64,000 nucleotides of DNA from Acinetobacter venetianus RAG-1 = CIP 110063. GTDB taxonomy: Bacteria; Pseudomonadota; Gammaproteobacteria; Pseudomonadales; Moraxellaceae. The position numbers and the translations under genes were made by a program. A model generated the notes under the pieces. The model saw only the letters and a list, made by a program, of their open reading frames with translations. It did no database searches and was not told the origin of the DNA. Location of the stretch: the NCBI RefSeq assembly GCF_000368585.1, contig NZ_KB849560.1, positions 1 to 64,000 on the forward strand, written 5' to 3'. Below, in pieces: positions 41,782 through 51,656 of this stretch (the stretch's first letter is position 1; each line of letters begins with the position of its first letter).

Positions 41782-42600
41782 ATGATGGAATGGTTACAAC
41801 TGCTCTTACCTGCTTGGATCATGGGGAGTTTGTTAGTTTTTCTCACCGCCCCTCTCGGCTGTCTGATGCTATGGCGAAGAATGTCTTTCTTTGCCGACAC
41901 GATGGCACACGGTACTTTACTCGGTGTGGCAATCGCAGGAATTCTACATTTACCCTTTTGGCTAGGGGTTGGCTGTTTAGCTGCACTGTTAGTGGCAATT
42001 TTATGGATTTTGCATGATTCACGCTTACCCAATGATGCACTGCTTGCTCTCTGTTCAGCCACACTCCTGTGTTCAGGTTTACTACTAATTCAGCAAGTAC
42101 CGAGCTTACGTCCTGAATTACTCAGCTATTTATTTGGTGATCTATTAAGTATCGAATGGGCTGATTTACCCATGTTTGCAATCGTGATCAGTGCTGCACT
42201 TGTCGTACTCTACCGCGCTTGGTCTGCACAAATTCAAATTGCGATTGATCCAGATATTGCCATGAGTGAAGGGGTCAATGCTAACTGGCAACGCCTGATC
42301 TTTATGTTGCTACTCGCATTATTTACCGTCCTCGCTTTACGTGCCGTTGGCTCATTGCTTATGGGCGCACTACTGGTTATTCCTGCATTAAGTGCCCGTT
42401 TACTCGCGCATTCCCCCAAACAAATGGTGATTTGGGCTTTTGTTTTAGCACAATTTGGCGTAACTGTCGGTTTATGGTCGAGTGCTGCCTTAAATATCGC
42501 AACAGGTTTAAGCATTGTGTTATGTATGGCACTTACTTTCGCAGCAATTTTTGCAGCGCAAAAATTTAAATCAATCGCACCTTCGTCAGTAAGTGATTAA
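41782..42600 (+). CDS. znuB: Zinc ABC transporter permease ZnuB
   Basis: Membrane part of the zinc importer, 272 residues and about eight helices, ABC-3 family. Typical segments: PLGCLMLWRRMSFFADTMAHG (about 24-44) and the coupling region ALRAVGSLLMGALLVIPALSA (about 190-210). AAAGGTC precedes the ATG. Its stop codon shares the palindrome TTAA with the stop of the convergent LysE gene. Confidence 0.95.
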   Translation: MMEWLQLLLPAWIMGSLLVFLTAPLGCLMLWRRMSFFADTMAHGTLLGVAIAGILHLPFWLGVGCLAALLVAILWILHDSRLPNDALLALCSATLLCSGLLLIQQVPSLRPELLSYLFGDLLSIEWADLPMFAIVISAALVVLYRAWSAQIQIAIDPDIAMSEGVNANWQRLIFMLLLALFTVLALRAVGSLLMGALLVIPALSARLLAHSPKQMVIWAFVLAQFGVTVGLWSSAALNIATGLSIVLCMALTFAAIFAAQKFKSIAPSSVSD

Positions 42601-43223
42601 CTCGCTTGCTGAATGGCACTCAGCAATGCCGCCGCACAGCTAAACATTACAGCAAAACTACGATTTAAATATTTTTGTTGTTTCGGTGAGCGAAGTAACC
42701 TCAATATTTTTGATGCGAGTCCTGTATAAGCTGCCATCACGATTAAATCAATCATCACCATCGTGATTGCCATGATCAGATATTGCAGCCATTGTGGTCG
42801 ACTTAAATCTAAAAACTGCGGCAGTACCGCCAATAAAAAGACGATCGCTTTAGGATTGCTCATGTTGACGATAAAGCCTTTGAAGACCAACAACGAAGCT
42901 GATGTATTTTTCTGTTCAGTTTGTATATCAATCGTTTGAACAGGTGCAGTCCACTGCGCATAAGCCAAATACAACAAATAAATCACACCAAACCATTTCA
43001 CGACTTGGAATGCCCAAGGCGTTGTGGCAAAAAGTACCCCCACCCCTGCCGCGACAATCAAAATTTGAATGATTAAAGCCAGTTGAAGACCAATCGCATT
43101 CCAATAACCATGCCTAAAGCCATAGTTCAAACCACTCGACATCGATGCGATAGCACCTGCTCCCGGAGAGAGACTAATCACCCAACACGCCAACATGAAG
43201 GCAAACCACACTTGAAAGGCCAT
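42597..43223 (-). CDS. LysE/RhtB-family amino-acid exporter
   Basis: A 208-residue, six-helix inner-membrane protein with the family start SLSPGAGAIASMSSGLNYGFRHG (about 18-40) and GFIVNMSNPKAIVFLLAVLPQF (about 114-135). RhtB relatives export homoserine, threonine or similar; the substrate is unknown. Convergent with znuB, overlapping it by four bases, and with no terminator seen between them. Confidence 0.88.
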   Translation of the reverse strand: MAFQVWFAFMLACWVISLSPGAGAIASMSSGLNYGFRHGYWNAIGLQLALIIQILIVAAGVGVLFATTPWAFQVVKWFGVIYLLYLAYAQWTAPVQTIDIQTEQKNTSASLLVFKGFIVNMSNPKAIVFLLAVLPQFLDLSRPQWLQYLIMAITMVMIDLIVMAAYTGLASKILRLLRSPKQQKYLNRSFAVMFSCAAALLSAIQQAS

Positions 43224-43382
43224 AATTAAACAGACAAATAAAAGTGGAATTATACCGTTTTATTACCGCAATTTGCTGCTATTTCATACAGTAAAAAAGA
43301 ATAAATAAACTATTAAGCAGCAACAACATCAGGCACAATATTTCTTTTTGTCGTCTTTCTAAAAATAACTGAGGAGATATTA

Positions 43383-44303
43383 ATGACTGCTCAATCTGTC
43401 ATTCTTCCATTACCTTCTGATCATGCACGTTTTATTGTTTTACGTTTAAAAGATTTAACTGTTTCTGAATTAAAACAACAAATTGAAGCATTACTATCGA
43501 CTCGTGACCGTTTAATTACCCAGCATCCAAATGATCAGATCAAAACAGCCATCGCTTTTGGTCCTGAGCTTTGGGCAAAACTTTATTCAGAAACGCCTGA
43601 GGGCTTTAAGCAACTTGATCCTCAGCAAGGTGCTTTTAATATGCCTGTCGTTCCTGCGGATGTATTTATTCATATTGCCAGTGCAAGAGCAGATATTTGT
43701 TTTGCAATTAGCCAAGCTTTCTTTCACGGCATTCAGGATAAAGTTGAAGTTCTAGATGAGCGTGCCTGCTTCCGCTTCTTTGATGGTCGTGATATGACAG
43801 GCTTTATTGATGGTACTGAAAACCCTCAGTTCCCAGATGATCGTGCTGAAACGGCGCTGCTTCCTGAACAAGCCAATACTTTTGCAGATGGCAGCTTTAT
43901 CTTTGCTCAACGCTATATTCATGATTTAGCGAAATGGCAAAAACTCAAAGTCGATGCACAAGAGCATGTTTTTGGTCGCACCAAACTTGAATCAATCGAG
44001 TTAGATGATGACGTAAAACCTGAAAATGCACATGTTGCTCGAACCGTGGTTGAAGATGAACAAGGTGAAGAAATGGAAATCTTACGCCACAGCCTGCCTT
44101 ATGGCGATGGTAATGGTGAGCAAGGTTTATTTTTCGTGGCTTATACCAATGACTTAACCATTATCGATGCCATGTTACAGCGCATGTTTGGCACATCCGG
44201 TGACGGTATCCATGATCGCCTATTGCATTTCACTACGGCAATCGATGGCGCGTATTATTTTGCACCTAGTGATGAGCTACTTGAAGAAATTTTAGAGGCG
44301 TAA
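43383..44303 (+). CDS. Dyp-type haem peroxidase
   Basis: A 306-residue dye-decolourising peroxidase. The family motif GFIDGTENP (about 139-147) with the distal catalytic aspartate is intact; the proximal-side segment EHVFGRTKLESIEL (about 196-209), the conserved VARTVV arginine region and YGDGNGEQGLFFVAYTND (about 240-257) are present. No Tat or Sec signal, so it is a cytoplasmic P-type (YfeX-like) enzyme. A strong GAGGAGATATTA precedes the ATG; own terminator follows. Confidence 0.92.
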   Translation: MTAQSVILPLPSDHARFIVLRLKDLTVSELKQQIEALLSTRDRLITQHPNDQIKTAIAFGPELWAKLYSETPEGFKQLDPQQGAFNMPVVPADVFIHIASARADICFAISQAFFHGIQDKVEVLDERACFRFFDGRDMTGFIDGTENPQFPDDRAETALLPEQANTFADGSFIFAQRYIHDLAKWQKLKVDAQEHVFGRTKLESIELDDDVKPENAHVARTVVEDEQGEEMEILRHSLPYGDGNGEQGLFFVAYTNDLTIIDAMLQRMFGTSGDGIHDRLLHFTTAIDGAYYFAPSDELLEEILEA

Positions 44304-44312
44304 AAGAGGCAT

Positions 44313-44338
44313 AAAAAAGGAGCATAAGCTCCTTTTTT
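44313..44338. terminator. Bidirectional terminator between Dyp peroxidase and malic enzyme
   Basis: Stem AAAAAAGGAGC / GCTCCTTTTTT with loop ATAA between convergent genes. Confidence 0.9.
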
Positions 44339-44345
44339 CGTTCTA

Positions 44346-46043
44346 TTAGAATGGAATTCGCTTATAGCGACGATATTCTGGATGCCAGAAAGACTCTTCG
44401 ATTTTTTGTTTCAGCAACTCATCATTGATCATTACAGCAACGCCATCCTGAATCGCAGCTTTTGCAACATCAAACGCAATCACTTTTGAAACACTTTGAA
44501 TCTCACCTAATGATGGTAATAAATCAGCCTGCGGATCTTGAAGCAATGGTGAGCAATCTGCCAATGCACGACTCGATGCCATCAACATATTCTCAGTGAT
44601 TCGAGTCGCACCACTCGCTACAACACCCAAACCGATACCCGGGAAAATATAAGAGTTATTGCATTGTGCAATGTGATACAACTTACCTTGATAGTTCACT
44701 GGAGCAAATGGACTACCTGTTGCAATTAAGGCTCGCCCTTCCGTCCATTGCACGAGATCTGCTGGAACAGCTTCAACACGAGAGGTTGGGTTAGACAAAG
44801 GCATCACGATAGGACGTTCACAGTGCTGTGCCATTGTCTTAATAATTTGTTCAGTGAAGAGTCCCGGTTGCCCAGAAACACCAATTAATACCGTCGGCTT
44901 GGCATTCTGTACAACATCCATCAATGAAATCACTTCATCGATATTTGCCCATTGCTCTACAACTTCGGCCTTTTGCGCTAACTTACGTTGAAAATCGAGT
45001 AAGTTTGGCTGATTTTCAGTAATCAATCCAAAACGATCCACCATAAACACACGCGCACGCGCTTCAGCGTCTGTCAGACCTTCTGCCACCATTTGTAGGA
45101 TAATTTGCTCTGCGATACCACAGCCTGCTGAGCCAGCACCTAAGAACGTTACAACCTGATCTTTTAACTGCTTGCCAGCAGCTTTACTCGCTGCCAATAA
45201 ACTACCGACTGAAACCGCAGCCGTGCCTTGAATATCATCATTAAAGCAGCAGATTTTGTCACGATACTTTTCTAAAAGCGGCATCGCATTTTTTTGCGCA
45301 AAATCTTCAAACTGAATTAGGGCTTTAGGCCAGCGACGCTTAATTGCAGTAATGACTTTATCGACAAAATCATAATATTCATCACCGCTAATACGTGGCT
45401 GTCGCCATCCCATATAAATCGGGTCATTTAGCAGCTGTTGATTATTGGTTCCAACATCAATGGTAATCGGTAGCGTATAAGCTGGGCTAATCCCACCACA
45501 AGCGGTATAAAGTGACAACTTACCGATTGGGATACCCATACCACCAATCCCTTGGTCACCCAAACCTAAGATCCGCTCACCATCCGTAATCACAATGACT
45601 TTTACATTGTTTTTATTCACATTTTGCAAAATATCTTCAATAAAATCGCGATCTGGATATGAAATGAAAATACCACGATGGCGGCGATAGATATCCGAGA
45701 AACGCTGACATGCTTCACCCACCGTCGGCGTATAAATCACTGGCATCATTTCTTCTAAATGATTTTCGATCAGATGATAGAACAACGTTTCGTTAGTATC
45801 TTGAATATTGCGCAAATAGATGTGTTTATTTATATCGTCATTAAATGCACAGAACTGTTGATACGAGCGCTGGCTTTGTTCTTCTATGGTCTCAATAATA
45901 TGAGGCAGTAAACCGTGTAAATTAAAATTGCTACGTTCTTCTTGGGTAAAAGCAGAACCCTTGTTGAGTAGTGGTAACTCTAAAAGTGTATAACCTGCAT
46001 AAGGGATGTAAAGAGAGTGTTTATTTGGGTTTCCTGATGTCAT
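44346..46043 (-). CDS. maeA: NAD-dependent malic enzyme
   Basis: Oxidative decarboxylation of malate to pyruvate, 565 residues, the size of SfcA/MaeA-type enzymes. Motifs: [14 protein letters not shown] (about 102-115), [20 protein letters not shown] with the lysine-containing IGKLSLYTA after it (about 151-184), [12 protein letters not shown] (metal-binding Asp), and NAD-binding [15 protein letters not shown] (about 296-310). The NAD preference is assigned by family length, not proved. A 533-base A/T-rich region lies upstream. Confidence 0.93.
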   Translation of the reverse strand: MTSGNPNKHSLYIPYAGYTLLELPLLNKGSAFTQEERSNFNLHGLLPHIIETIEEQSQRSYQQFCAFNDDINKHIYLRNIQDTNETLFYHLIENHLEEMMPVIYTPTVGEACQRFSDIYRRHRGIFISYPDRDFIEDILQNVNKNNVKVIVITDGERILGLGDQGIGGMGIPIGKLSLYTACGGISPAYTLPITIDVGTNNQQLLNDPIYMGWRQPRISGDEYYDFVDKVITAIKRRWPKALIQFEDFAQKNAMPLLEKYRDKICCFNDDIQGTAAVSVGSLLAASKAAGKQLKDQVVTFLGAGSAGCGIAEQIILQMVAEGLTDAEARARVFMVDRFGLITENQPNLLDFQRKLAQKAEVVEQWANIDEVISLMDVVQNAKPTVLIGVSGQPGLFTEQIIKTMAQHCERPIVMPLSNPTSRVEAVPADLVQWTEGRALIATGSPFAPVNYQGKLYHIAQCNNSYIFPGIGLGVVASGATRITENMLMASSRALADCSPLLQDPQADLLPSLGEIQSVSKVIAFDVAKAAIQDGVAVMINDELLKQKIEESFWHPEYRRYKRIPF

Positions 46044-46576
46044 TGCCTATCTCATTTGCCTGCTTAGCATCTGAAAAGTATGTCTTTCATACTTTGCAAA
46101 ATGCTTTGTACCTATAAGCTTAAGGCCATTTCTCATAAAAATGGTATTTTAAAAAGTGATACTCATTTTGCTGAGTATTCAATAAAAACATACTATAAAA
46201 ACAATCCAAGCAAATACTTTTATTTCAAACATTTACAGAAATACGCTATAAGCACCTTATCCTTCCATCACTTTTCTTTAATCTTTAATTTGTATTTAAA
46301 TCATTTTATTTAAAAATACCAAAATCTATTTTCAAAATATTCATTTTATATTTCACGTATTTCCAATTCTTTCCTTTCCTCATCCTTTATCAATTGAGAA
46401 TGAGCAGAATCTAATCATCAAATCTTCGATTATCACCATACAAAAACTTTCAAAGCACACTCCACTCTATAGGGTATGAATTACCAAATTTATGCATTTA
46501 CAGCGGAAATGTCTCCCCTAAATGGGGCGAAATTTGCTATATTTAGCGTTTTTCCGCGACATTTATTTCGGTAACT
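46044..46576. other. A/T-rich intergenic region between maeA and argS
   Basis: About 530 bases between divergent genes. A 77-residue open frame at 46080-46313 is Lys/Tyr/Phe-rich, lacks a ribosome site and looks like chance. Near argS a small CCCC-TAAAT-GGGG hairpin (about 46514-46526) lies in the probable leader. No convincing promoter pair was identified. Confidence 0.45.
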
Positions 46577-48376
46577 ATGAATACGGCAATACAAGCAGCT
46601 CTTGATCATGCGGTGCAATCCCTTCAACAACAAGGGGTACTTCCTTCAGATTGGACAAACACGAGCCATTTAACCCGTACCAAAGACCGAAGTCACGGTG
46701 ACTTTGCTTCAAATATTGCAATGATCGGCTCAAAAGCAGCAGGTATGAAACCTCGCGATCTTGCTGAAAAAATCTTAGCGGCATTACCTGAAGTGGCTGA
46801 TATCACCAAAGCTGAAATTGCTGGTCCTGGTTTTATCAACTTCTTTTTAAATGCAGACCAACGTTTTGCTGTACTTGATCAAATTCAAGCACAAAAAGAT
46901 CAATATGGTCGCAGTCAAGCTAATGCAGCCAAGAAAATCCAAGTTGAATTTGTCTCTGCAAATCCGACCTCTAGCCTACACGTGGGTCATGGTCGTGGCG
47001 CAGCATACGGTATGACCGTTGCAAACTTATTAGAAGCAACTGGCGCTAAAGTTGATCGCGAATACTATGTCAATGATGCTGGTCGCCAAATGGATATTTT
47101 GGCAACATCGACCTATTTACGTTATTTAGAGCTTACAGGTCAAACACTGGTCTTCCCTAAAAATGCATACCAAGGCGACTATGTAAAAGAGATCGCTCAA
47201 AGCATTATTGATGAAGATGGCGATGCGCATGTACGCCCTGTTGCCGATATCTATAAAGATGTTCCTGAAGATGTTCAATACGCCGAAGAACTTGATGCGG
47301 AAGGCAATAAAGTTGTCCTTTCAGGCGACAAAGAGAAACATATCGATGGTTTAATCGCAAACTCGCAACAACAGTTAGGCGTAGGCTATCGTGTTTTCCA
47401 TCAAGCAGCTTTACACGCGATCTTAGATGACATCAAAGATGATCTTGCTGACTTTGGTGTGACCTTTGATAAATGGTTTAGCGAAGCATCATTGACAGAA
47501 AAGATTGATGAAGCATTAGCAACACTTGATCAGCGTGGTTTCCTCTACGAAAAAGATGGCAACATCTGGTTCAAATCGACAGAATTTGGCGATGAGAAAG
47601 ACCGTGTTGTTAAACGTCGTAATGGTCAAACTACTTATTTTGCATCTGATATTGCTTACCACCTAAATAAACTACAACGTGGCTATACAGACCTCATTGA
47701 TATTTGGGGCTCTGACCACCACGGTTATATTTCACGTGTGAAAGCTGCAATCGACGCAATGGGTTATGACTCAAAGAAACTAACTGTACTTTTAGTTCAA
47801 TTCGTCAGTTTATGGCGTGGCGGTGAGATGGTACAAATGTCATCTCGTTCAGGTCAGTTCGTGACTTTACGTGATTTGCGTAAAGAAGTCGGCAACGATG
47901 CGGCGCGTTTCTACTACGTGATGCGTAAATCTGAACAACACATCGACTTTGATTTAGACCTTGCAGTTTCACAAAGTAAAGACAATGCTGTGTATTACAT
48001 CCAATACGCACATGCGCGTGTCAACAGTATCCTTAACCGTGCTAAAGAAAAAGAAATTGCATTTGATGTCGCATCTGCACGCCAAGTTGCTGATCTTTTA
48101 ACTTTAGACACAGAAACAGAAATTCTAGCGAAATTAGCAGCTTATCCTGAGATTGTTATTCGTGCAGCAAACGTGTGTGAACCACACCAAATCGGCAATT
48201 ATTTGAAAGATTTAGCAGCACTATTTCATGGTTGGTATGCTCAAGATGGCGTAAAATTTGTTGATGAAACAAATATTCCGTTGTCTCAAGCACGTTTACT
48301 ACTTTCAGTTAACGTACAGCAAGTATTACGCAACGGTTTAGAGCTTTTAGGGGTGTCTGCACCTGAAGCCATGTAA
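46577..48376 (+). CDS. argS: Arginyl-tRNA synthetase
   Basis: Class I aminoacyl-tRNA synthetase charging tRNA-Arg, 599 residues. The N-terminal Add-1 domain is followed by the HIGH-type motif SSLHVGHGRG (about 135-144); the KMSKS region reads QMSSRSGQFVTLRDL (about 418-432), the usual degenerate form in this family. The C-terminal anticodon-binding domain ends with ALFHGWYAQDGVKF and LLSVNVQQVLRNGLELLGV. Followed after about 327 bases by the SPOR protein, a common gammaproteobacterial order. Confidence 0.97.
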   Translation: MNTAIQAALDHAVQSLQQQGVLPSDWTNTSHLTRTKDRSHGDFASNIAMIGSKAAGMKPRDLAEKILAALPEVADITKAEIAGPGFINFFLNADQRFAVLDQIQAQKDQYGRSQANAAKKIQVEFVSANPTSSLHVGHGRGAAYGMTVANLLEATGAKVDREYYVNDAGRQMDILATSTYLRYLELTGQTLVFPKNAYQGDYVKEIAQSIIDEDGDAHVRPVADIYKDVPEDVQYAEELDAEGNKVVLSGDKEKHIDGLIANSQQQLGVGYRVFHQAALHAILDDIKDDLADFGVTFDKWFSEASLTEKIDEALATLDQRGFLYEKDGNIWFKSTEFGDEKDRVVKRRNGQTTYFASDIAYHLNKLQRGYTDLIDIWGSDHHGYISRVKAAIDAMGYDSKKLTVLLVQFVSLWRGGEMVQMSSRSGQFVTLRDLRKEVGNDAARFYYVMRKSEQHIDFDLDLAVSQSKDNAVYYIQYAHARVNSILNRAKEKEIAFDVASARQVADLLTLDTETEILAKLAAYPEIVIRAANVCEPHQIGNYLKDLAALFHGWYAQDGVKFVDETNIPLSQARLLLSVNVQQVLRNGLELLGVSAPEAM

Positions 48377-48703
48377 TAAAGTGAAGCGAGAGCTTTACAC
48401 ATGGCTGCAAGACAAGAGCTATGCTCGCGTAGTGATGTAATCAGCAAAGTAATGCTTTGTACATCGTCGCAAGACAATGGCTATGCCCGCGTAGCGATGT
48501 AATTAGCAAAAGCTATGCTCAAAACAATGTTGCTCGCCAGCATTTTGATATCGTCATTCGTTTGCTATTGCTTTCTCAACCGCTTCACTAGACGATATAT
48601 TGATAAAAATACGACAAACAAAGCATTATTTTTTACAGATAGTGCTTTGTTTCTCAGAAGATTCAAGTTACAAATAACATAATAGGATCAAGAGGAATTT
48701 CAG
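48377..48703. other. argS-SPOR gene intergenic region
   Basis: About 327 bases without a gene. The left half holds the palindromic repeats at 48407-48510; the right half is A/T rich and leads to the ribosome site AGAGGAA of the next gene. No canonical terminator for argS was seen, though the palindromes could take that role. Confidence 0.5.
48407..48510. repeat. Two copies of a palindromic intergenic repeat
   Basis: Two about 42-base units at 48407-48448 and 48469-48510, period 62, both running GCAAGACAA..GCTATG.CCGCGTAG.GATGTAAT.AGCAAA with about five differences. Each unit, with its flanks, forms an inverted repeat (TACATCG.. / ..CGATGTA around the second). A degenerate third piece (GCTATGCTC) follows near 48511-48522. 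The look is that of REP-type extragenic palindromes. Confidence 0.6.
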
Positions 48704-49312
48704 GTGTTTGGAAAAACGCAACGTGGTGTATCTGAACGACCAAATAAGCCCAAGAAACCACTTATTCCCAAGTGGCTAGGAATGCTTGTGGCAATTCTAG
48801 CGATCCTATGTGTTGCCGTTATGCTGATGCTTTGGCAACCTTGGCAACCCGTCCCGACAAAAACACAAGTGACCTCTGAACATTATCAAGAAGAAGATAC
48901 CAACAAGGATTATCGCTTCTATGATTTACTACCGCAGCAACAAGTTACGCCTATTCCTGAACAAGCTGTTCCTGAAACCAAGCAAGAAGGCAACGTGGTC
49001 ATTATTGAATCACCTAAGCCTGAAACTACGACAACCGAAGATTCAGCAACACTAACACCAACTGAGCCGACTACACCCGTCGCAGCAACTTATATTTTAC
49101 AAGTTCGTAGTTATCCTGATCCTGATAGTGCTGATGCACGACGCGCGGAGATTATTTTGAATGGCTTGTCTGCGGATGTGGTAAAAACTGTCGAAAATGG
49201 TCAAACATGGTATCGTGTTTTTTCAGGGCCTTATGATAGCCAAGATGCTGCTTTAGCCGCACAACAAACACTACAACATAGCGGAATTGATTCAATCGTG
49301 ATTAAACGTTAA
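48704..49312 (+). CDS. SPOR-domain protein, FtsN-like
   Basis: A 202-residue inner-membrane protein starting with GTG (AGAGGAA seven bases upstream). A short basic cytoplasmic tail, one membrane helix (about 25-44, WLGMLVAILAILCVAVMLML), a Pro/Thr/Glu-rich periplasmic linker (50-125) and a C-terminal SPOR domain (about 127-202, TYILQVRSYPDPDSADARRAEI, TWYRVFSGPYDSQDAALAAQ). SPOR domains bind denuded peptidoglycan at the division site. Position after argS is where ftsN lies in relatives, so it may be the FtsN equivalent. Confidence 0.85.
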   Translation: MFGKTQRGVSERPNKPKKPLIPKWLGMLVAILAILCVAVMLMLWQPWQPVPTKTQVTSEHYQEEDTNKDYRFYDLLPQQQVTPIPEQAVPETKQEGNVVIIESPKPETTTTEDSATLTPTEPTTPVAATYILQVRSYPDPDSADARRAEIILNGLSADVVKTVENGQTWYRVFSGPYDSQDAALAAQQTLQHSGIDSIVIKR

Positions 49313-49328
49313 TCAAAAGATAGAACAT

Positions 49329-49358
49329 AAAAAAGGAACGATAAATCGTTCCTTTTTT
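49329..49358. terminator. Terminator between SPOR gene and GST gene
   Basis: A 14-bp stem AAAAAAGGAACGAT / ATCGTTCCTTTTTT with a 2-base centre; usable in both directions between convergent genes. Confidence 0.88.
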
Positions 49359-49373
49359 GTTTTGATCACCACA

Positions 49374-50030
49374 TTATGAGCATTCGGAATCAAGGCTTTT
49401 TTGTTCAGCTTTTTGAAAGGCTGAACGCTGTTGAATACGCTGTACAAATGCTTGAATATTAGGATATTTTCCATGTAAACGCTTTTGTAATGCAATCAAT
49501 GGAAATGCCATCTGAATATCGGCAAATGAAAATTCACCTGCAAAGTAATCATGCTTTGATAAATATTGCTCAAGATACAAAATATGTTCTTTGACACGAG
49601 GACGGACAAATCCAGCCTTTACCCCATCAGTAATCTTTTCTGCAACTGGTCGAACTATCCAAGGCACATGCTTGCTGACATTATTCATCACCAAGGTCAT
49701 AACCAATAAAGGCATGAGAGAGCCTTCTGCATAATGCATCCAATAATAATATTGGCGCTGATCTTTCACATCTTGCGGTCTAAATTGTTGTTGCTGATCA
49801 TAGCGTTGCTGCAAATAATCCAAGATCACAGCAGATTCAACAATCACATCACCATCATCAACTAAAATTGGCGCTTTCCCAAGCGGATGAATTTGCTTGA
49901 GATCTTCTGGAGCTGCGTAACTTGAGGTCCTTTGATAAAGCTCAACTTGATAATCATCGATACCAAGTTCCTCTAACGCCCACAATATTCGGAATGAACG
50001 AGAACATTGTAGATAATGTAAGGTAATCAT
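49374..50030 (-). CDS. Glutathione S-transferase
   Basis: A 218-residue cytosolic GST. N-terminal thioredoxin-like domain (about 1-80): HYLQCSRSFRILWALEELG carries the catalytic-region serine, and GKAPILVDDGDVIVESAVILDYL carries the glutathione-binding cis-proline and Glu-Ser. The C-terminal helical domain (90-205) includes FAGEFSFADIQMAFPL. The class and substrate are unknown. Confidence 0.9.
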   Translation of the reverse strand: MITLHYLQCSRSFRILWALEELGIDDYQVELYQRTSSYAAPEDLKQIHPLGKAPILVDDGDVIVESAVILDYLQQRYDQQQQFRPQDVKDQRQYYYWMHYAEGSLMPLLVMTLVMNNVSKHVPWIVRPVAEKITDGVKAGFVRPRVKEHILYLEQYLSKHDYFAGEFSFADIQMAFPLIALQKRLHGKYPNIQAFVQRIQQRSAFQKAEQKSLDSECS

Positions 50031-50127
50031 TTTTGTGCCTGCTTTGTGCTACGCAACTGCCGTTTTTAGTCCCTCTAACAGTTGCGTTTAGAATTATGTT
50101 TTGCCAAAGCACAATAGCACTATCAAC

Positions 50128-50526
50128 TTAAAGAATCATGGTCTGAATGTCTAAACTACGTAACAAAGTTTTAGTAACAGGGGTTTTGCTACAGACATTG
50201 AGAAGTTTTTCTTTTAAGTCTTGTGAAATAGGTTGTTCAAATATTACTCGACGCTCAATATGCTCTTGCTGCTCACGATTGGTATAGAAATCGACCTCCA
50301 CTGCAAACTCCCCCAACTCGATTTCCTTATGTTGTGCATACATCCGCATAGTGATCATGGTACATGATGCTAAACTTGCTGTTAGAAAATCATAAGGTGC
50401 TGGCCCAGTATCATGACCACCAAAAGATTCGGGTTTATCTGTCAAATAATGATGTTTGCCACTTGTGACTTCACCTTTCCAAGGTTCAGCAAATGTTTGG
50501 ACTTTTGAACTTGCGATAATACTCAT
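50128..50526 (-). CDS. OsmC-family peroxiredoxin
   Basis: A 132-residue OsmC/Ohr-like protein. The two conserved cysteines are present: ASLASCTMITMRMYA (about residue 55) and NVCSKTPVTKTL (about 113), the second in the usual CPV-like context but here CSKTPV. It would reduce organic hydroperoxides as a dimer. The start overlaps the pirin stop by four bases (ATGA), so the two are translationally coupled. Confidence 0.9.
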   Translation of the reverse strand: MSIIASSKVQTFAEPWKGEVTSGKHHYLTDKPESFGGHDTGPAPYDFLTASLASCTMITMRMYAQHKEIELGEFAVEVDFYTNREQQEHIERRVIFEQPISQDLKEKLLNVCSKTPVTKTLLRSLDIQTMIL

Positions 50527-51470
50527 TTTGAAGCCCTCATTTGCTCAGGCAATACAGGTGCTTCTAAACGCTTACCTTGATAATCAGCAATCTCGCCAAA
50601 ACGTGCATCATGTTTAATCCAATCTTCACGAGCTTGTTGCAAATCCTCCATGGTGCGCCCAACGAAGTTCCACCACAGTAAGATCGGTGATTCAAATGGC
50701 TCACCACCAATCAATAGCACACGATGTCCTTGCGTCAGTTCAACTTCTATTTCCGTTAAACCTGTTTCCAACACCACCATATTATCAGCATCCAATTCAT
50801 GCCCATTTACGCGTGCTGTCCCCTCTAATGCCATGAAGGCATATTCAAATTTTGGATTGAGTGGAATACGAGTTTTGGTGTTAGCTTGTGCCGTGAGATC
50901 TACACCAACCAATGGGCTATGAACTTGCACTGGTGAAACTGTCTCTAAGAAATCACCAACCAACACAGTAAATTCAACTTGATCTTTACTTACCACAGGC
51001 AATTCTGGATAGTGTTCAAACTTCGGATTCATATTGCGTTTATCATCAGGCAAAGCAATCCAAAGCTGCGCTGCATGCATCTTGGTTTCTGTATCTGGTG
51101 CAACTTCAGTATGTGAAATCCCATGCCCCGCAGTCATGAGATTGACCTGTTTTGGACGAATCAGTTGTTTAGAACCAAGGCTATCGGTATGCATCATGGT
51201 GCCTTCAATCATCCATGTAAATGTTTGCAAACCAATATGGGGGTGTGGCCCGACATCCAAACCATCTCCTGCAGGGAAACTCACAGGCCCAGCATGATCA
51301 AGGAAACACCATGCCCCAACTAAACGCTTATTGCGGCTAGGTAAAGCCCGCTTAATCACTGTCCCCTTGCCAATTTCTGCGGAACGAATTTTAAAGTCTT
51401 GAATAAATTGATTGATGTAGGTTTCGCAGTCTTTTGAATCTGAAATATCGTAATCATTATTATTGCTCAT
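50523..51470 (-). CDS. Pirin-family protein
   Basis: A 315-residue bicupin. The metal ligands of the N-terminal cupin are intact: GPHPHIGLQTFTW (two His, about 77-89) and GHGISHTEV (His and Glu, about 115-123). The pirin C-terminal segment follows (LLIGGEPFESPILLWWNFVGRT, about 253-274). Bacterial pirins can have quercetinase or regulatory roles; which applies here is not evident. Coupled with the OsmC gene in a probable oxidative-stress operon. Confidence 0.92.
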   Translation of the reverse strand: MSNNNDYDISDSKDCETYINQFIQDFKIRSAEIGKGTVIKRALPSRNKRLVGAWCFLDHAGPVSFPAGDGLDVGPHPHIGLQTFTWMIEGTMMHTDSLGSKQLIRPKQVNLMTAGHGISHTEVAPDTETKMHAAQLWIALPDDKRNMNPKFEHYPELPVVSKDQVEFTVLVGDFLETVSPVQVHSPLVGVDLTAQANTKTRIPLNPKFEYAFMALEGTARVNGHELDADNMVVLETGLTEIEVELTQGHRVLLIGGEPFESPILLWWNFVGRTMEDLQQAREDWIKHDARFGEIADYQGKRLEAPVLPEQMRASK

Positions 51471-51656
51471 GATCTCGCTCTCTTTTACCTATGCTATTGC
51501 AATGAGTTGTTTTATTGATCTTAACAACACAATCTAGCTTCTATATAGTCTTTTGGTAATACGCTGAGTGCCATCCATGAGACAATCCAAATTTCACTAA
51601 TTCATTTCATTCCTAATACATTTAACCTTAAATACATTGATCTATATGACACTAGC

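Noticed and set aside
46080..46313. 77-residue open frame upstream of argS
   Set aside because: Lys/Tyr/Phe/His-rich composition of A/T-rich non-coding DNA, no ribosome site, no recognisable domain.
48407..48510. CRISPR or tandem tRNA remnant
   Set aside because: Only two units, palindromic, no tRNA fold and no cas genes; better described as an extragenic palindromic repeat.
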